Assembly: GCA_002026165.1 (NCBI GenBank)
Contig: MWOS01000195.1
Coordinates: 18,752-82,751 of the forward strand
Reading direction: 5' to 3'
Length of the DNA stretch: 64,000 nucleotides
From: Prochlorococcus sp. HOT208_60m_813G15
GTDB lineage: Bacteria; Cyanobacteriota; Cyanobacteriia; PCC-6307; Cyanobiaceae
Numbering within the stretch: the stretch's first letter is position 1; each line of letters opens with the position of its first letter. The notes under the pieces are model-generated. The model made no database searches. It was not told the origin of the DNA and saw only the letters and a list, made by a program, of their open reading frames with translations. This document shows positions 54,974-64,000 of the stretch, one piece after another. The position numbers and the translations under genes were made by a program.

Positions 54974-55969
54974 TTGACTATCGTTACTTTAAATTGTCCT
55001 ATATGTGATAACTATAAATTTGATACTTTCAGAGATGTTTTTGATGATAGGTATGCTGAACCCAATCAATATAAGCTAGCAAAATGTACAAAATGTAATC
55101 ATATTTCAACATTTCCAAGACTTAAAGAACAAGATCTTGGTGCACTATACGAAAATTATTATCCTAGAAAAAATATTAATCAGAAACAAATTTTAAAAAA
55201 AGCCAATAAAGATTTTAGTGCATTATCAAATTTTCTTTACTGGTTTCAAGGTATAAATAATCAAGGCCACTTTTATGCAAAAAAAGGAGAACTGGTTTTA
55301 GATATTGGATGTGGAGATTGTTCTTCATTAATAGAAATTAATAATTTGGGAGCAAAAGGATTTGGTATTGAAGCAGATAGTAATGTCAAATTAATTGCTG
55401 AAAGTTTAAATTTAGCAGTACATTTTGGCAGTATTGAAGATAATCCTTTTTCAGGAAAAATATTTGACCTTATAGTAATGAATCAGGTTATAGAGCATAT
55501 TCCTGAACCTGATAAATACATAAAAATTATTAAAGAAAGATTATCAAAGAAAGGGAGGATTATATTTGTTTTCCCTAATAGAAATTCTTTTTGGCAAAGA
55601 ATTACAGGCATTAAATGGATTAATTGGCATATACCTTATCATCTTCATCATTTCGACAAAAAAAGCTTCCAAAAAATGATTAAAAAATGCGGTCTAAAGG
55701 TAACCAATGCTCAAACAATAACTCCAAACGTTTGGACAATTTTACAGATAAGACATTTCTTCTATAAACACAAAAGAGGGTTACCAAACAACTTATGGGA
55801 AGAAGAAAAAGATAAAAATCGTAAAATAAAGAAAAGAAAATTAAAAAAAATAATTATTAAAAAATTATTTTTAATAATTATTTTTATTTGTCTAAGTTTT
55901 TTTAATAGATTAATTGACTTTTTAAATGTAGGAGATAGTTTAATGTTAGAAGTGAAAATAAAAAAATAA
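54974..55969 (+). CDS. SAM methyltransferase with N-terminal zinc ribbon
   Basis: The 331-aa protein (TTG start) opens with two CxxC pairs (NCPICDNYKF and KCTKCNHIS) forming a probable zinc ribbon, then the class I motif VLDIGCGDCSSLIEINNLGA near residue 112 and DLIVMNQVIEHIPEPD. A lysine-rich tail and a hydrophobic C-terminal segment (LFLIIIFICLSFFN) suggest membrane association. This layout is common in O-antigen clusters. It precedes a run of glycosyltransferases. Confidence 0.83.
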   Translation: MTIVTLNCPICDNYKFDTFRDVFDDRYAEPNQYKLAKCTKCNHISTFPRLKEQDLGALYENYYPRKNINQKQILKKANKDFSALSNFLYWFQGINNQGHFYAKKGELVLDIGCGDCSSLIEINNLGAKGFGIEADSNVKLIAESLNLAVHFGSIEDNPFSGKIFDLIVMNQVIEHIPEPDKYIKIIKERLSKKGRIIFVFPNRNSFWQRITGIKWINWHIPYHLHHFDKKSFQKMIKKCGLKVTNAQTITPNVWTILQIRHFFYKHKRGLPNNLWEEEKDKNRKIKKRKLKKIIIKKLFLIIIFICLSFFNRLIDFLNVGDSLMLEVKIKK

Positions 55970-55979
55970 TAATAAAAGA

Positions 55980-56816
55980 ATGAATATATATGTAATTATA
56001 CCTCTCTATAATAGGATTCATTATACAAAGAAGATTATAAGTTGTTTAAGGGAACAAACACTTAGAAAAATTATAAAAATAATAGTTGTAGATGATGGTT
56101 CAACTGACGGAACCGATAAATGGCTAAAAAAACAAAATGATATAAAAACTTTAAAAGGTAATGGGAAACTTCTATGGGCTGGTGCAGTAAATTTAGCAAT
56201 TAAAAATATTTTAAAAAAAGGGACTCAAAATGATTGGATTTTATTAATAAATAATGATGTTGAAATAAAAAATAATTACGTAGAAATTTTATACAATGTT
56301 GCAAAAAATAATTACCCTGCTGCGGTTGGGAGCATTGTAAAAAGTAAGAATGAAAAGTTAATTTCCATAGGCGCAAAAATTTTTACTCATAAATTAAAAG
56401 TCAAAGAAATTTACAACAAAAAATTTATCTTCAAACAATCAGAAATTTTAAAAAATATTGATGTATTATCTGGCCGTGGTGTTTTATACCCTTTAAAAAG
56501 CATAATAGACGTAAATGGTTTAAGGCCGAATTTAATTCCACATTATTTTGCCGATTATGATTTGTCATTAAGGGTAAAGAAAAAGGATTATAATCTTTTA
56601 ATATCAATGAATGCAGTTATTTATAGTGATGATAATTTTGATCTAGTAAAAGAAAAAAGAAAAAAAGAAAATATAATTTATAAAAACTTCGCAAGAAAAT
56701 CATCGTCTCTTTTTTATGCTAAATTTTTATTTTGGTGGACAGCTCTCAGTAATATTGAGAAAATTAGCTTGCCATTCAGAATAATTAAATTTATTATATT
56801 ACCGGTCACGAGATAG
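55980..56816 (+). CDS. Glycosyltransferase family 2
   Basis: The 278-aa GT-A protein has IPLYNRIHYTKKIISCLREQ, VVDDGSTDGTDKWL and the metal-site-like LLINNDVEIKNNY near residue 90, then the acceptor-side SGRGVLYPLKSI and FADYDLSLRVKKK. It resembles rhamnosyl- and galactosyltransferases in O-antigen clusters. Eleven bases separate it from the methyltransferase. Confidence 0.88.
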   Translation: MNIYVIIPLYNRIHYTKKIISCLREQTLRKIIKIIVVDDGSTDGTDKWLKKQNDIKTLKGNGKLLWAGAVNLAIKNILKKGTQNDWILLINNDVEIKNNYVEILYNVAKNNYPAAVGSIVKSKNEKLISIGAKIFTHKLKVKEIYNKKFIFKQSEILKNIDVLSGRGVLYPLKSIIDVNGLRPNLIPHYFADYDLSLRVKKKDYNLLISMNAVIYSDDNFDLVKEKRKKENIIYKNFARKSSSLFYAKFLFWWTALSNIEKISLPFRIIKFIILPVTR

Positions 56817-56821
56817 TCTTT

Positions 56822-57949
56822 GTGAAAATTTTATTTATTGATACTTATTATGAAAATTTTCAAAAAGCTTTTTATAGACAAAATAAAAGTCTCAAAAATT
56901 GTAATTATAAATTCCAAATTAATGCATTATTAGATCAATCTTTTGGCACCTCTGATGCTTATAGTTATTATCTCAATAAAGAAAAAATCTTGGCGCAAGA
57001 TCTATTAGTTAACTGCATATATTTACAAAAAAAGTGGGCTAAAGAAAATAAGATAAATTTTTCTAATTATCGTCTAAAAATTCCTCACAAATTCTTTAAA
57101 ATCCCTTTTATTGGGAAAAGTTTTAGTAATTTATCTGGATTATATGATATTGCCAAAGCACAAATTAAAAGTTTTAAACCAGATATATTATATTGTCAGG
57201 ATTTATCTTTTTTCCCAGGAAATATACTAAAAGAAATAAAAGAAGAAACTAATATTAAATTATTGGTTGGCCAAATTGCATGTCCTCTTCCTCCTAAATC
57301 ATTTCTGAAACCATTCGATCTTGTTCTGACTTCCTTCCCTCATTTTGTTGAAATATTAAACAAACAGGGCATAAAATCAAAATATTTCAAAATAGGATTT
57401 GATAAAAGAATTTTATCTAAGATTAGGAATTCAGATAGAGATATAAACTTTAGTTTTGTTGGAGGTATCAGTAAGCATCATAAATCAGCATTAGAAACTT
57501 TAAATTATCTTGTTGTAAATAAAGGTTTGAAAATTTATGGCTATGGAGCAAATAAATTGCCATTTAATTCCCCAATAAGAAATAATCATTCTGGAGAAAA
57601 ATGGGGTTTAGATATGTATAAAATTTTATCTAGGACAAAAATATCATTTAATAGACACATCGATGTATCTTTGAATAATGCTAATAACATGAGACTTTTT
57701 GAAGCCACTGGTATGGGCTCACTTTTACTCACAGACAAGAAAGATAATTTAAATCAGTTATTTGAAATTGATAAAGAGATTGTTACATACTCTTGCAAAG
57801 AGGAAGCATTAGAAAAAGTTAAATACTTACTTGAAAATCCTAAAAAAATCAATGAAATCGCTCTTGCCGGTCAAAAAAGAACGTTAAAAGAACATACTTA
57901 TGAAATGAGAATGAAAGAGTTATTACAAATACTAAAGAAATACATATAG
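56822..57949 (+). CDS. CgeB-like GT-B glycosyltransferase
   Basis: The 375-aa protein (GTG start) starts MKILFIDTYYENFQKAFYRQ and has the CgeB/Glyco_trans_1_2 pattern in its C-terminal half: INFSFVGGISKHHKSALETL, then NNANNMRLFEATGMGSLLLTDKK near residue 285. It is a cytoplasmic glycosyltransferase of unknown specificity. Six bases separate it from the preceding GT2 gene and five from the next. Confidence 0.8.
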   Translation: MKILFIDTYYENFQKAFYRQNKSLKNCNYKFQINALLDQSFGTSDAYSYYLNKEKILAQDLLVNCIYLQKKWAKENKINFSNYRLKIPHKFFKIPFIGKSFSNLSGLYDIAKAQIKSFKPDILYCQDLSFFPGNILKEIKEETNIKLLVGQIACPLPPKSFLKPFDLVLTSFPHFVEILNKQGIKSKYFKIGFDKRILSKIRNSDRDINFSFVGGISKHHKSALETLNYLVVNKGLKIYGYGANKLPFNSPIRNNHSGEKWGLDMYKILSRTKISFNRHIDVSLNNANNMRLFEATGMGSLLLTDKKDNLNQLFEIDKEIVTYSCKEEALEKVKYLLENPKKINEIALAGQKRTLKEHTYEMRMKELLQILKKYI

Positions 57950-57954
57950 CAATA

Positions 57955-58914
57955 ATGAAAAGATATTTTTGCACATTATTTGATAGTAATTATCTTATTA
58001 AAGGCTTAACAATGATCAATAGTCTTACTAAATACTGCAAAGAATTTGAAATTTATGTTCTTTGCATAGATGAAAAAACAAAAAATTTTTTAGAAAAAAT
58101 CAAAATCTCACAAGTAAAATGCATTGACCTTTATGAGGTTGAGAATGAATCATTACTTAAAGCAAAAAAGAATAGAACGAAAACTGAGTACTGTTGGACA
58201 TTAGCATCCTGTTTTACCTGGTATGTAATAAACAAATTTAATAATATTCAGCAAATTACTTACCTTGATGCAGATTTATTATTTTATTCTAATCCTGATA
58301 AGATTTTTAAAGAAATTGGAAATTCTTCAATCGCAATTATTGAACATAGATTCTCAACCCCTTTTAAAAATTTAGAAATTAATGGTAAATTTTGCGTTGA
58401 ATGGAATACTTTTAGAAGAGATAAAGAAGGAATGAAATGTTTAGAAAGTTGGAAAAATCAATGTTTAGAATGGTGTTACTATAAACTAGAGGATGGAAAA
58501 ATGGGAGACCAGAAATATCTTGATGAATGGCCATCTAAATACAACTCATGCCATATTATAAAAAATCTAGGAGCAGGTATTGCTCCATGGAATTACTCAC
58601 AATACGAAATTAAATTTGAGAATAATAAAATAAAAATTAATGGTGAAAATTTAATTTTTTATCATTTTCACCAATTTCAGATATTTAATAATAACAAATT
58701 CTTCAGATTAGGAAATATTTATACAAAACACAAAAATGAACCAGAATCAATTTATAAGACTTATGAAGAAGAAATCTTGAAAAGTCTAAATAAACTAAGG
58801 AATATTAATCCCAATTTTGAAGATGGAATAAAAAAAAGAAATGTTTTATTTTCAGAAATTATTAAGGTTCTTCTTCCAAGAAGAGTAAAAAATTTTATTC
58901 GAAGATTTATTTAA
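57955..58914 (+). CDS. GT-A nucleotide-diphosphosugar transferase (GT8/GT77-like)
   Basis: The 319-aa protein starts MKRYFCTLFDSNYLIKGLTM and has the D-x-D motif in ITYLDADLLFYSNPDKIF near residue 105, plus MGDQKYLDEWPSKYN near residue 185 and LIFYHFHQFQIF near residue 235. The pattern of Asp-x-Asp and a later His fits retaining GT8/GT77-like transferases. Substrate unknown. It is between two other glycan genes with gaps of five and two bases. Confidence 0.75.
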   Translation: MKRYFCTLFDSNYLIKGLTMINSLTKYCKEFEIYVLCIDEKTKNFLEKIKISQVKCIDLYEVENESLLKAKKNRTKTEYCWTLASCFTWYVINKFNNIQQITYLDADLLFYSNPDKIFKEIGNSSIAIIEHRFSTPFKNLEINGKFCVEWNTFRRDKEGMKCLESWKNQCLEWCYYKLEDGKMGDQKYLDEWPSKYNSCHIIKNLGAGIAPWNYSQYEIKFENNKIKINGENLIFYHFHQFQIFNNNKFFRLGNIYTKHKNEPESIYKTYEEEILKSLNKLRNINPNFEDGIKKRNVLFSEIIKVLLPRRVKNFIRRFI

Positions 58915-58916
58915 AA

Positions 58917-60254
58917 ATGCTTAAAAGAATGCCATGGCTATCAAGTAGAAGGAGACTATTAGTACTTAGCATTGTTGATTATTTAATTATTATATGCTTG
59001 TTCTTAATAATGCAGTCAATTAACTTCATTAATACAAATATTCTGGCTGTGAATTTGCTAGCTTTTTGTTGGATTGTTATAAGTTATAGTTTAGATAAAT
59101 ATTCTATTTTAGAAGATGATTATAATATTAATATATCCCAAAAAATTTTAAGAGTAATTAAAACTGCAATAATAAGTGGAGTTTTATTTAAGCTTATAAT
59201 AATATTTTTTTCAATTCTGGATTCTGATGTTGGTGATGGTAAATGGACTAATTTTTTATGCTTTATTTCACTAACAACTTTCCTATACGAAATAATCCAT
59301 TTTTATGTAATCAAAAAATATTTTTCAAAGTCTATTAAATGGATCTCAATTTTTTCTGATCTTAAAAAAGGCTCATCAATATCTGAAGCCTATAATCTAA
59401 AAAAATACGGTCACTATAAATCAATACACAAAAGTGAAATTAGTGAATTAACAAGTCTAAATAATAATCAATTTGGTTTTATTATTGAAGATGTAAATAA
59501 CTTTAATGAAAAAGAAAAAAAAATACTAATTAATCTAAATAATGAAGGTTTTAGAATCTTATCTTTAATAAATTGGTATGAAAGATATTTACATAGATAT
59601 CCAAAAGAGATAACAAACTCAAATAGTATAATTAGTGAATTATTAATCTACGGTAAAAAAAATTCTTCAAAAAGGATTAAAAGATTTAGCGAGTTTTTAT
59701 TATCTGTTTTATTACTTTTTTTATTATCCCCTTTAATATTCATTGCTGCAATTTTAATAAAAATTGAGGATAATGGGCCCATCTTATATAGTCAAAAAAG
59801 AACTGGTTTTGCAGGTAAAGTTTTTAAAATATATAAATTGCGAAGTATGAAAAGTAATGCTGAGAAAGACGGCTTGAAATGGTCTTCTAAAAATGATTCA
59901 AGGATTACTAAAATTGGTTTTTGGCTTAGAAAGACACGAATAGATGAATTACCTCAATTATTGTCAGTTATTAAAGGAGATATGAGCCTTATAGGACCGC
60001 GACCAGAAAGACCAGAATTTGATAAAATATTAGCAAAAGAAATTCCAAATTATAAGTTAAGATATTTAATTAGGCCAGGCTTAAGTGGATGGGCGCAAGT
60101 CAATTATCCCTATGGTGCATCAATAGAAGATACCAAAATGAAATTTAGTTATGATATTTATTACATCAAAAATCTTTCTAATATTTTTGATTTATTAATA
60201 TTATTAGAGACTTTAAGATTAGTTTTTAATTTAAGAGGATCACAACCAGAATGA
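58917..60254 (+). CDS. Polyprenyl-phosphate sugar-1-phosphate transferase (WbaP/WcaJ-like)
   Basis: The 445-aa protein has four N-terminal transmembrane helices, a cytoplasmic domain and the C-terminal catalytic bacterial sugar transferase domain: PILYSQKRTGFAGKVFKIYK, LRKTRIDELPQLLSVIKGDM and SLIGPRPERPEF near residue 360, ending RPGLSGWAQVNY. It starts glycan building on undecaprenyl phosphate. It lies late in the gene order and overlaps the following GT2 gene by four bases. Confidence 0.93.
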   Translation: MLKRMPWLSSRRRLLVLSIVDYLIIICLFLIMQSINFINTNILAVNLLAFCWIVISYSLDKYSILEDDYNINISQKILRVIKTAIISGVLFKLIIIFFSILDSDVGDGKWTNFLCFISLTTFLYEIIHFYVIKKYFSKSIKWISIFSDLKKGSSISEAYNLKKYGHYKSIHKSEISELTSLNNNQFGFIIEDVNNFNEKEKKILINLNNEGFRILSLINWYERYLHRYPKEITNSNSIISELLIYGKKNSSKRIKRFSEFLLSVLLLFLLSPLIFIAAILIKIEDNGPILYSQKRTGFAGKVFKIYKLRSMKSNAEKDGLKWSSKNDSRITKIGFWLRKTRIDELPQLLSVIKGDMSLIGPRPERPEFDKILAKEIPNYKLRYLIRPGLSGWAQVNYPYGASIEDTKMKFSYDIYYIKNLSNIFDLLILLETLRLVFNLRGSQPE

Positions 60255-61066
60255 CAAAGAGTGAAATTTCATTTTCTATAATAACTGTAACTCTTGATGC
60301 AAAAAAAGAACTTTTAAAAACAATAAATTCAATCCAAAAACAAGACTATAATTTTTTCACACATATCATTAAAGATGGTTTGTCGAAAGATCAAACTTTT
60401 AAGTTAGATTTCTCAAAATATAAAAATACTGAATTTCATCAATTTAAAGATCAAGGGGTATACGATGCAATGAATCAGGCATTTGAATTAGCTAAAAATG
60501 AATATGTAATTTTTTTAAATGCTGGTGATATATTTTTCTCAAAAAATAGCTTAAAAGTACTTGCCGAAAATATAAAAAAAAATCCTAATTTTAATGCCTA
60601 TTCAGGAGGTACGATACAGATAAATCTTGAGGAAAAGACTATAAAAAGAATTATTGGAAATGGTAAATTGTATAAATATTTACCTTTAGCTCAATTACCA
60701 CATCCTTCATTTGTTATAAAAAAATCAATCTTATCTAAATTACAAAATCCATTTGACTCGAATTTGAGAATTGCATCAGACTACAAGCAACAATTAACTT
60801 TAAGAAAAAAAGGGTTATGGAAAACTTGTTATTTGAATCAAATGATTTCTATTATGCCGATAGGTGGAATTAGTACTTCAAATAAAGTTTCTATAATAAA
60901 TGGATTTAAAGAAACATTTTTTATATCCTTTAAAATATATAAATTTTTAACACCCTATATATTATTAATAAAAATCATTTTAAATTTTTATTCAAAATTA
61001 AAAGTTTTAAAATTTAATGGTATAAAAATTAATTATGGTGATTGTATTTTTAAAAACTCAAATTAA
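60251..61066 (+). CDS. Glycosyltransferase family 2 (WcaA-like)
   Basis: The 271-aa protein starts with SFSIITVTLDAKKELLKTIN and carries HIIKDGLSKDQT, DQGVYDAMNQAFELAKNEYV and IFLNAGDIFFSK, the family motif pattern D-x-G-x-Y-D-A-M-N. PHPSFVIKKS near residue 155 and IASDYKQQLTLRKKG are also typical. It probably adds the second sugar after the priming transferase, whose gene it overlaps by four bases. Confidence 0.88.
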   Translation: MTKSEISFSIITVTLDAKKELLKTINSIQKQDYNFFTHIIKDGLSKDQTFKLDFSKYKNTEFHQFKDQGVYDAMNQAFELAKNEYVIFLNAGDIFFSKNSLKVLAENIKKNPNFNAYSGGTIQINLEEKTIKRIIGNGKLYKYLPLAQLPHPSFVIKKSILSKLQNPFDSNLRIASDYKQQLTLRKKGLWKTCYLNQMISIMPIGGISTSNKVSIINGFKETFFISFKIYKFLTPYILLIKIILNFYSKLKVLKFNGIKINYGDCIFKNSN

Positions 61067-61281
61067 ATAATTTAATTATTTAAAATATAAAACTTATAAA
61101 TTTAAATATTTTTCTTTTCTTTATACATTTTATTTTAGTATGGTATCTAACTATAAAACTCTATTATTTTTGAATTAATTAAATTAAATACGTAAACTTT
61201 TTTGTTACAAGGACAATATTTAATTAACAAATTTGTATGATTAAAATTAATGTTTGACCAAATATTAAATAATTTCTAAAG

Positions 61282-61992
61282 ATGTCTCAAGTTGGTGACA
61301 ACATAATTAGTCAAAATGCTAACTGGAAATTTGACGAGAATGTAGTTCCAGGATTTGATAATCATGTATCAAGATCAGTACCTTTCTACTATGAGGGGCA
61401 CCAACTAATAAGCAAGTGTTCAGATTTTTTTCTCTCAGATAACTCTATATGCTATGAAATTGGCTGTTCTACAGGTTCATTAATAAAGTTAGTTAGCGAG
61501 AGAAATGCACAAAAAAATATCGAATATATTGGTATAGATATAGAAGAATCAATGGCAAAATACGCTAAGAAAAAATGTGAATCTATTCCATCTATTGAAA
61601 TAGTTTGTGCAGATGCACTCGAGTACGACTTCAAGAAATCCGATATGATTATTGCATATTACACAATGCAGTTTGTAAAGCCTAAGAATAGACAGATTTT
61701 ATATGACAGAATATATGAATCCTTGAACTGGGGAGGTGGCTTTTTCTTATTTGAGAAAACCAGAGCTCCAGATGCAAGATTTCAAGATATGATGACTTCT
61801 CTTTATACTGAGTTTAAATTAGATAATAATTTTAATTCAGATGAAATTATAAATAAAACACAAAGTCTTAAAGGTGTTTTAGAACCATTTTCTTCCAAAG
61901 GTAACCAAGAACTTTTAAATAGAGCTGGTTTTAAAGATATTTCAAGTATCTTTAAATATGTTTGCTTCGAAGGTGTACTTGCAATCAAGTAA
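61282..61992 (+). CDS. CmoA-like SAM-dependent methyltransferase
   Basis: The 236-aa protein has the CmoA pattern: CYEIGCSTGSLIKLVSERNA (motif I, near residue 56), YIGIDIEESMAKYAKK, IIAYYTMQFVKPKNRQILY and FFLFEKTRAPDARFQDMM. CmoA itself forms carboxy-SAM for wobble-uridine modification with CmoB. The homology could instead mark a sugar-modifying enzyme because of its island location. No CmoB is visible. It is isolated by a 215-base AT-rich gap upstream. Confidence 0.75.
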   Translation: MSQVGDNIISQNANWKFDENVVPGFDNHVSRSVPFYYEGHQLISKCSDFFLSDNSICYEIGCSTGSLIKLVSERNAQKNIEYIGIDIEESMAKYAKKKCESIPSIEIVCADALEYDFKKSDMIIAYYTMQFVKPKNRQILYDRIYESLNWGGGFFLFEKTRAPDARFQDMMTSLYTEFKLDNNFNSDEIINKTQSLKGVLEPFSSKGNQELLNRAGFKDISSIFKYVCFEGVLAIK

Positions 61993-62136
61993 GGAAAAAT
62001 ATTTTTAGAATTAGTCCAAAATCTTACCTAAAGTTAGAAAAATTATTCCATTGCTTAGTTAGTTTAGAAAAGCTGCTATCATTCTAAAGATATAAATATA
62101 GACCTTTATAAAGTTTAAAATCAATTTTTTTTATAT

Positions 62137-63201
62137 ATGAAACTTGAAAGAAATAGCAAAAAAAGGATCATTAATAAGGTAAGAAAGCAGAAAGATTTTT
62201 CTATATTTTTAAAACAATTCAAGGAAATTATTTATTGGGAAGAATTTAAATCAATGCATCCAGCATCGAGATTAAAAGCTGTTCAGCATTCTTCTATGGC
62301 AAATTCCTTAGAAAAAAATTGTATTTTTGATTCTGTTTCAAAATCAAAATTAACTGATTTAGCTTTTTGGAGATTACATACAATCGACTTTTTTCAGTCA
62401 TTGATTGGGAAAAGTATATCTGGAAAGGTAATGGAAATAGGTTCTGGCAAAGCAGTAGCATCTGCATATATATCATCTTTTAAAGATGTTCAAGAAGTAA
62501 CTGCTTTAGATTATTCATACACTTCTCTAGCAGATCTACTTCCAGTCTCCCATTATCAATTTAAAGGATCTAATCCTACTAAATTAAAAAGGGTATATGG
62601 CTCTTTTTTTAATATAAAGGAATCAAATTATGATTATATTTTTGGATTTGGGGCAATACATAATTCACCCGATTTAGAATCTATATTTAAAGAGCTTTAT
62701 AGAGTAATTAAAGATGGAGGCTATTTTGTATCTTCGGACATGTGTGAATATTTCCACACCTCCGTTAAAGATGAAGAGAATTTAACAAATCGTCCTATAC
62801 CTAACTCCGAAAAAAGATATGGTAAAAAGCTGATTTACTCAGATACAAATGATTTTTTCAGAAGCCCTTATGATTATCTTTTTTACGCTAAGAAAGCAGG
62901 TTTTAGGGTTTATCCAATAATTTTTGATGTAAAAGGATCAAAGAAAAAAATAAAAAGATTAGACGAAATATTTTCAAAAGGAGGGATCAACACATTCTAT
63001 CCGTCCAATGCAAGAGGCAGAGTTGATAAATTACTTCTTGTTTGTTACAAAGATAATTTTTCTAATAAGTTATTGACAGAAATAAAACCTGCAAATATAA
63101 GTATTGAGAGCTCAAAAGACAAATTAATGAAATTTCTTTCCAAAAGCAAACAAAAGGTGAAAAGTATTCTTCTATTCTTAAAAACTTCGCATTTAAAATA
63201 G
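62137..63201 (+). CDS. Class I SAM-dependent methyltransferase (354 aa)
   Basis: The protein has an N-terminal helical extension (about residues 1-95), motif I VMEIGSGKAVASAYISSF near residue 100, then VTALDYSYTSLADLLP and the YDYIFGFGAIHNSPDLESIF region with ELYRVIKDGGYFVSSDMCEYF. The tail is lysine-rich. Related proteins occur in glycan clusters of marine bacteria; the substrate is unknown. Confidence 0.75.
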   Translation: MKLERNSKKRIINKVRKQKDFSIFLKQFKEIIYWEEFKSMHPASRLKAVQHSSMANSLEKNCIFDSVSKSKLTDLAFWRLHTIDFFQSLIGKSISGKVMEIGSGKAVASAYISSFKDVQEVTALDYSYTSLADLLPVSHYQFKGSNPTKLKRVYGSFFNIKESNYDYIFGFGAIHNSPDLESIFKELYRVIKDGGYFVSSDMCEYFHTSVKDEENLTNRPIPNSEKRYGKKLIYSDTNDFFRSPYDYLFYAKKAGFRVYPIIFDVKGSKKKIKRLDEIFSKGGINTFYPSNARGRVDKLLLVCYKDNFSNKLLTEIKPANISIESSKDKLMKFLSKSKQKVKSILLFLKTSHLK

Positions 63202-63442
63202 TTTAGTTCTTTTAATTAAGTCTAAAAACATTTGACAAAACAAAAAATAAAAGAAAAATTAGAAAAAGTTTTCTAATAAATATTTAAATATTTGAATAAC
63301 ACTTATTAAGTTTATAATTTATTTGAAAAATTATTTACTTCATTAATTTGACTTCATGACAGAAAGTATTTTTTATTTTTTAAATTTACTTTTAAGTTTT
63401 TTATCTTTTTTGAAATTATTAAAAATAAAATCAATACCCGAT

Positions 63443-64000
63443 CTATTTTTTTTTGAGATATGCAGGAACTCCATAGTATGAATGTTTTGCGACAAGATTA
63501 TTAGCCCTAGCAAATTCCAAAAGTGCTTTTGTTTCACCTCCTTGTATTTTTTCATCGAGACAAATTATTCCTCCAGGAGCTATATGTGGATAAACCTTTT
63601 CTATGGAAGATATTGCTGGTAAATAAGCATTGCAGTCGATATACAAGAGACTTATCACTGCATGACCTAATTGAATTCTGTTATCTTTGTGATTATTTAA
63701 AAATTCTGGAATAGTCTTCCTACAATCTCCTTTAAAAAAAGTACATATATCAGATAAATCAGCTTTTCGGATTCTTTTCTCAACATTTTCGATTTTGCAT
63801 TCATCATTTTTCCATGCATTATTCGAAAGCCATGGGTTATCCGAAATAGTTTCTTCTATATACCCCTCAAAAGTATCAAATCCATAGTACTGCCTATGAT
63901 TCGATTCGCCTGTTAGTTTCAAAAGTGACCCAAATAATATAGAGTTTCTACCAGATGCGACTCCTATTTCCATTATGTGTCCAGGTACTTTTATAGACTC
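63443..64000 (-). CDS. TylF/macrocin-O-methyltransferase family protein, N-terminus outside the window
   Basis: The visible 186 codons read ...SIKVPGHIMEIGVASGRNSI, the TylF motif I, then YYGFDTFEGYIEE, and SLLYIDCNAYLPAISSIEKVYPHIAPGGII with FDT/D-C-N metal or catalytic residues near the usual positions. The frame is open to base 64000, and the ATG at 63973 falls within the conserved motif (VPGHIMEIGV), so the real start lies beyond the window. TylF-like enzymes O-methylate sugars. It faces the plus-strand methyltransferase gene. Confidence 0.85.
   Translation of the reverse strand, partial: ESIKVPGHIMEIGVASGRNSILFGSLLKLTGESNHRQYYGFDTFEGYIEETISDNPWLSNNAWKNDECKIENVEKRIRKADLSDICTFFKGDCRKTIPEFLNNHKDNRIQLGHAVISLLYIDCNAYLPAISSIEKVYPHIAPGGIICLDEKIQGGETKALLEFARANNLVAKHSYYGVPAYLKKK

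Noticed and set aside
63356..63481. A 41-aa hydrophobic plus-strand ORF before the right-edge methyltransferase
   Set aside because: It runs into the opposite-strand TylF-type gene, is built mostly of Phe/Leu codons expected in AT-rich DNA, and has no ribosome site.

Overview
The window looks like a chromosomal segment of a high-light-adapted Prochlorococcus (picocyanobacterium). The evidence is the very AT-rich sequence, the tiny intergenic gaps, the psbD/psbC pair with a GTG-started overlapping psbC, the Pcb-type chlorophyll-binding antenna next to flavodoxin, the short petM and Ycf genes, and a surface-sugar island entered just after a tRNA. The exact clade cannot be decided from the sequence alone; a second Pcb gene beside isiB would suit an HLII-like strain, but that is inference.

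Region 1 (1-8.6 kb) is photosynthesis and housekeeping: ycf39 (cut by the left edge), petM, an alpha/beta hydrolase, the acetolactate synthase small subunit, a cyclophilin-type isomerase that seems to use a non-standard start, ycf4, psbD-psbC with a clear terminator, maf, cobQ and a small ferredoxin translationally coupled to cobQ.

Region 2 (8.6-21 kb) is an envelope and iron-acquisition neighbourhood: a large unknown outer-membrane-like protein, a VTT-type membrane protein, tRNA-Ser(CGA), a FutA/IdiA iron-binding protein divergent from a PiuC-like dioxygenase, a small secreted Cys-containing protein, a porin, glyQ, an unusual operon of a 57-aa protein, a MIF-like tautomerase and a DUF1824 protein, and then flavodoxin followed by a Pcb antenna. 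This resembles the isiAB iron-stress arrangement in reverse order, and a strong inverted repeat lies between the two genes.

Region 3 (20.8-41 kb) is mostly core: a peroxiredoxin-like protein, a SemiSWEET, a broken AEC-family permease, an ArnT-like and a GT4 glycosyltransferase, an EamA permease, sppA, aroH, DUF2808, the rpmH-rnpA-PH protein-yidC-ycf46 block, serS, rseP, rpsN, pnp, a CysQ-like phosphatase, rsmI, a LapA-like membrane protein, a DNA-binding-like hypothetical and tRNA-Arg(TCT).

Region 4 (41 kb to the right edge) is a surface polysaccharide island of even higher AT content. It holds a Wzy/WaaL-type membrane protein, genes for a dTDP-3-amino-3,6-dideoxyhexose (RfbA, RfbB, FdtA-type isomerase, DegT-type aminotransferase), an ABC exporter, and a cassette for a CMP-activated keto-sugar-like product (a four-domain CBS-NeuB-SAF-TIM-barrel fusion, an atypical DHDPS/NAL-family protein and a NeuA-like cytidylyltransferase). 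It also holds several glycosyltransferases, a polyprenyl-phosphate sugar transferase and six methyltransferases, the last cut by the right edge. Together these would build, decorate and export a strain-specific glycan.

No gene-free stretch longer than about 300 bases exists in the window. The largest gaps (10477-10719, 44388-44647, 54289-54503, 61067-61281, 63202-63442) are AT-rich and show nothing convincing beyond probable promoters. No CRISPR array, insertion sequence, integrase or rRNA was seen.
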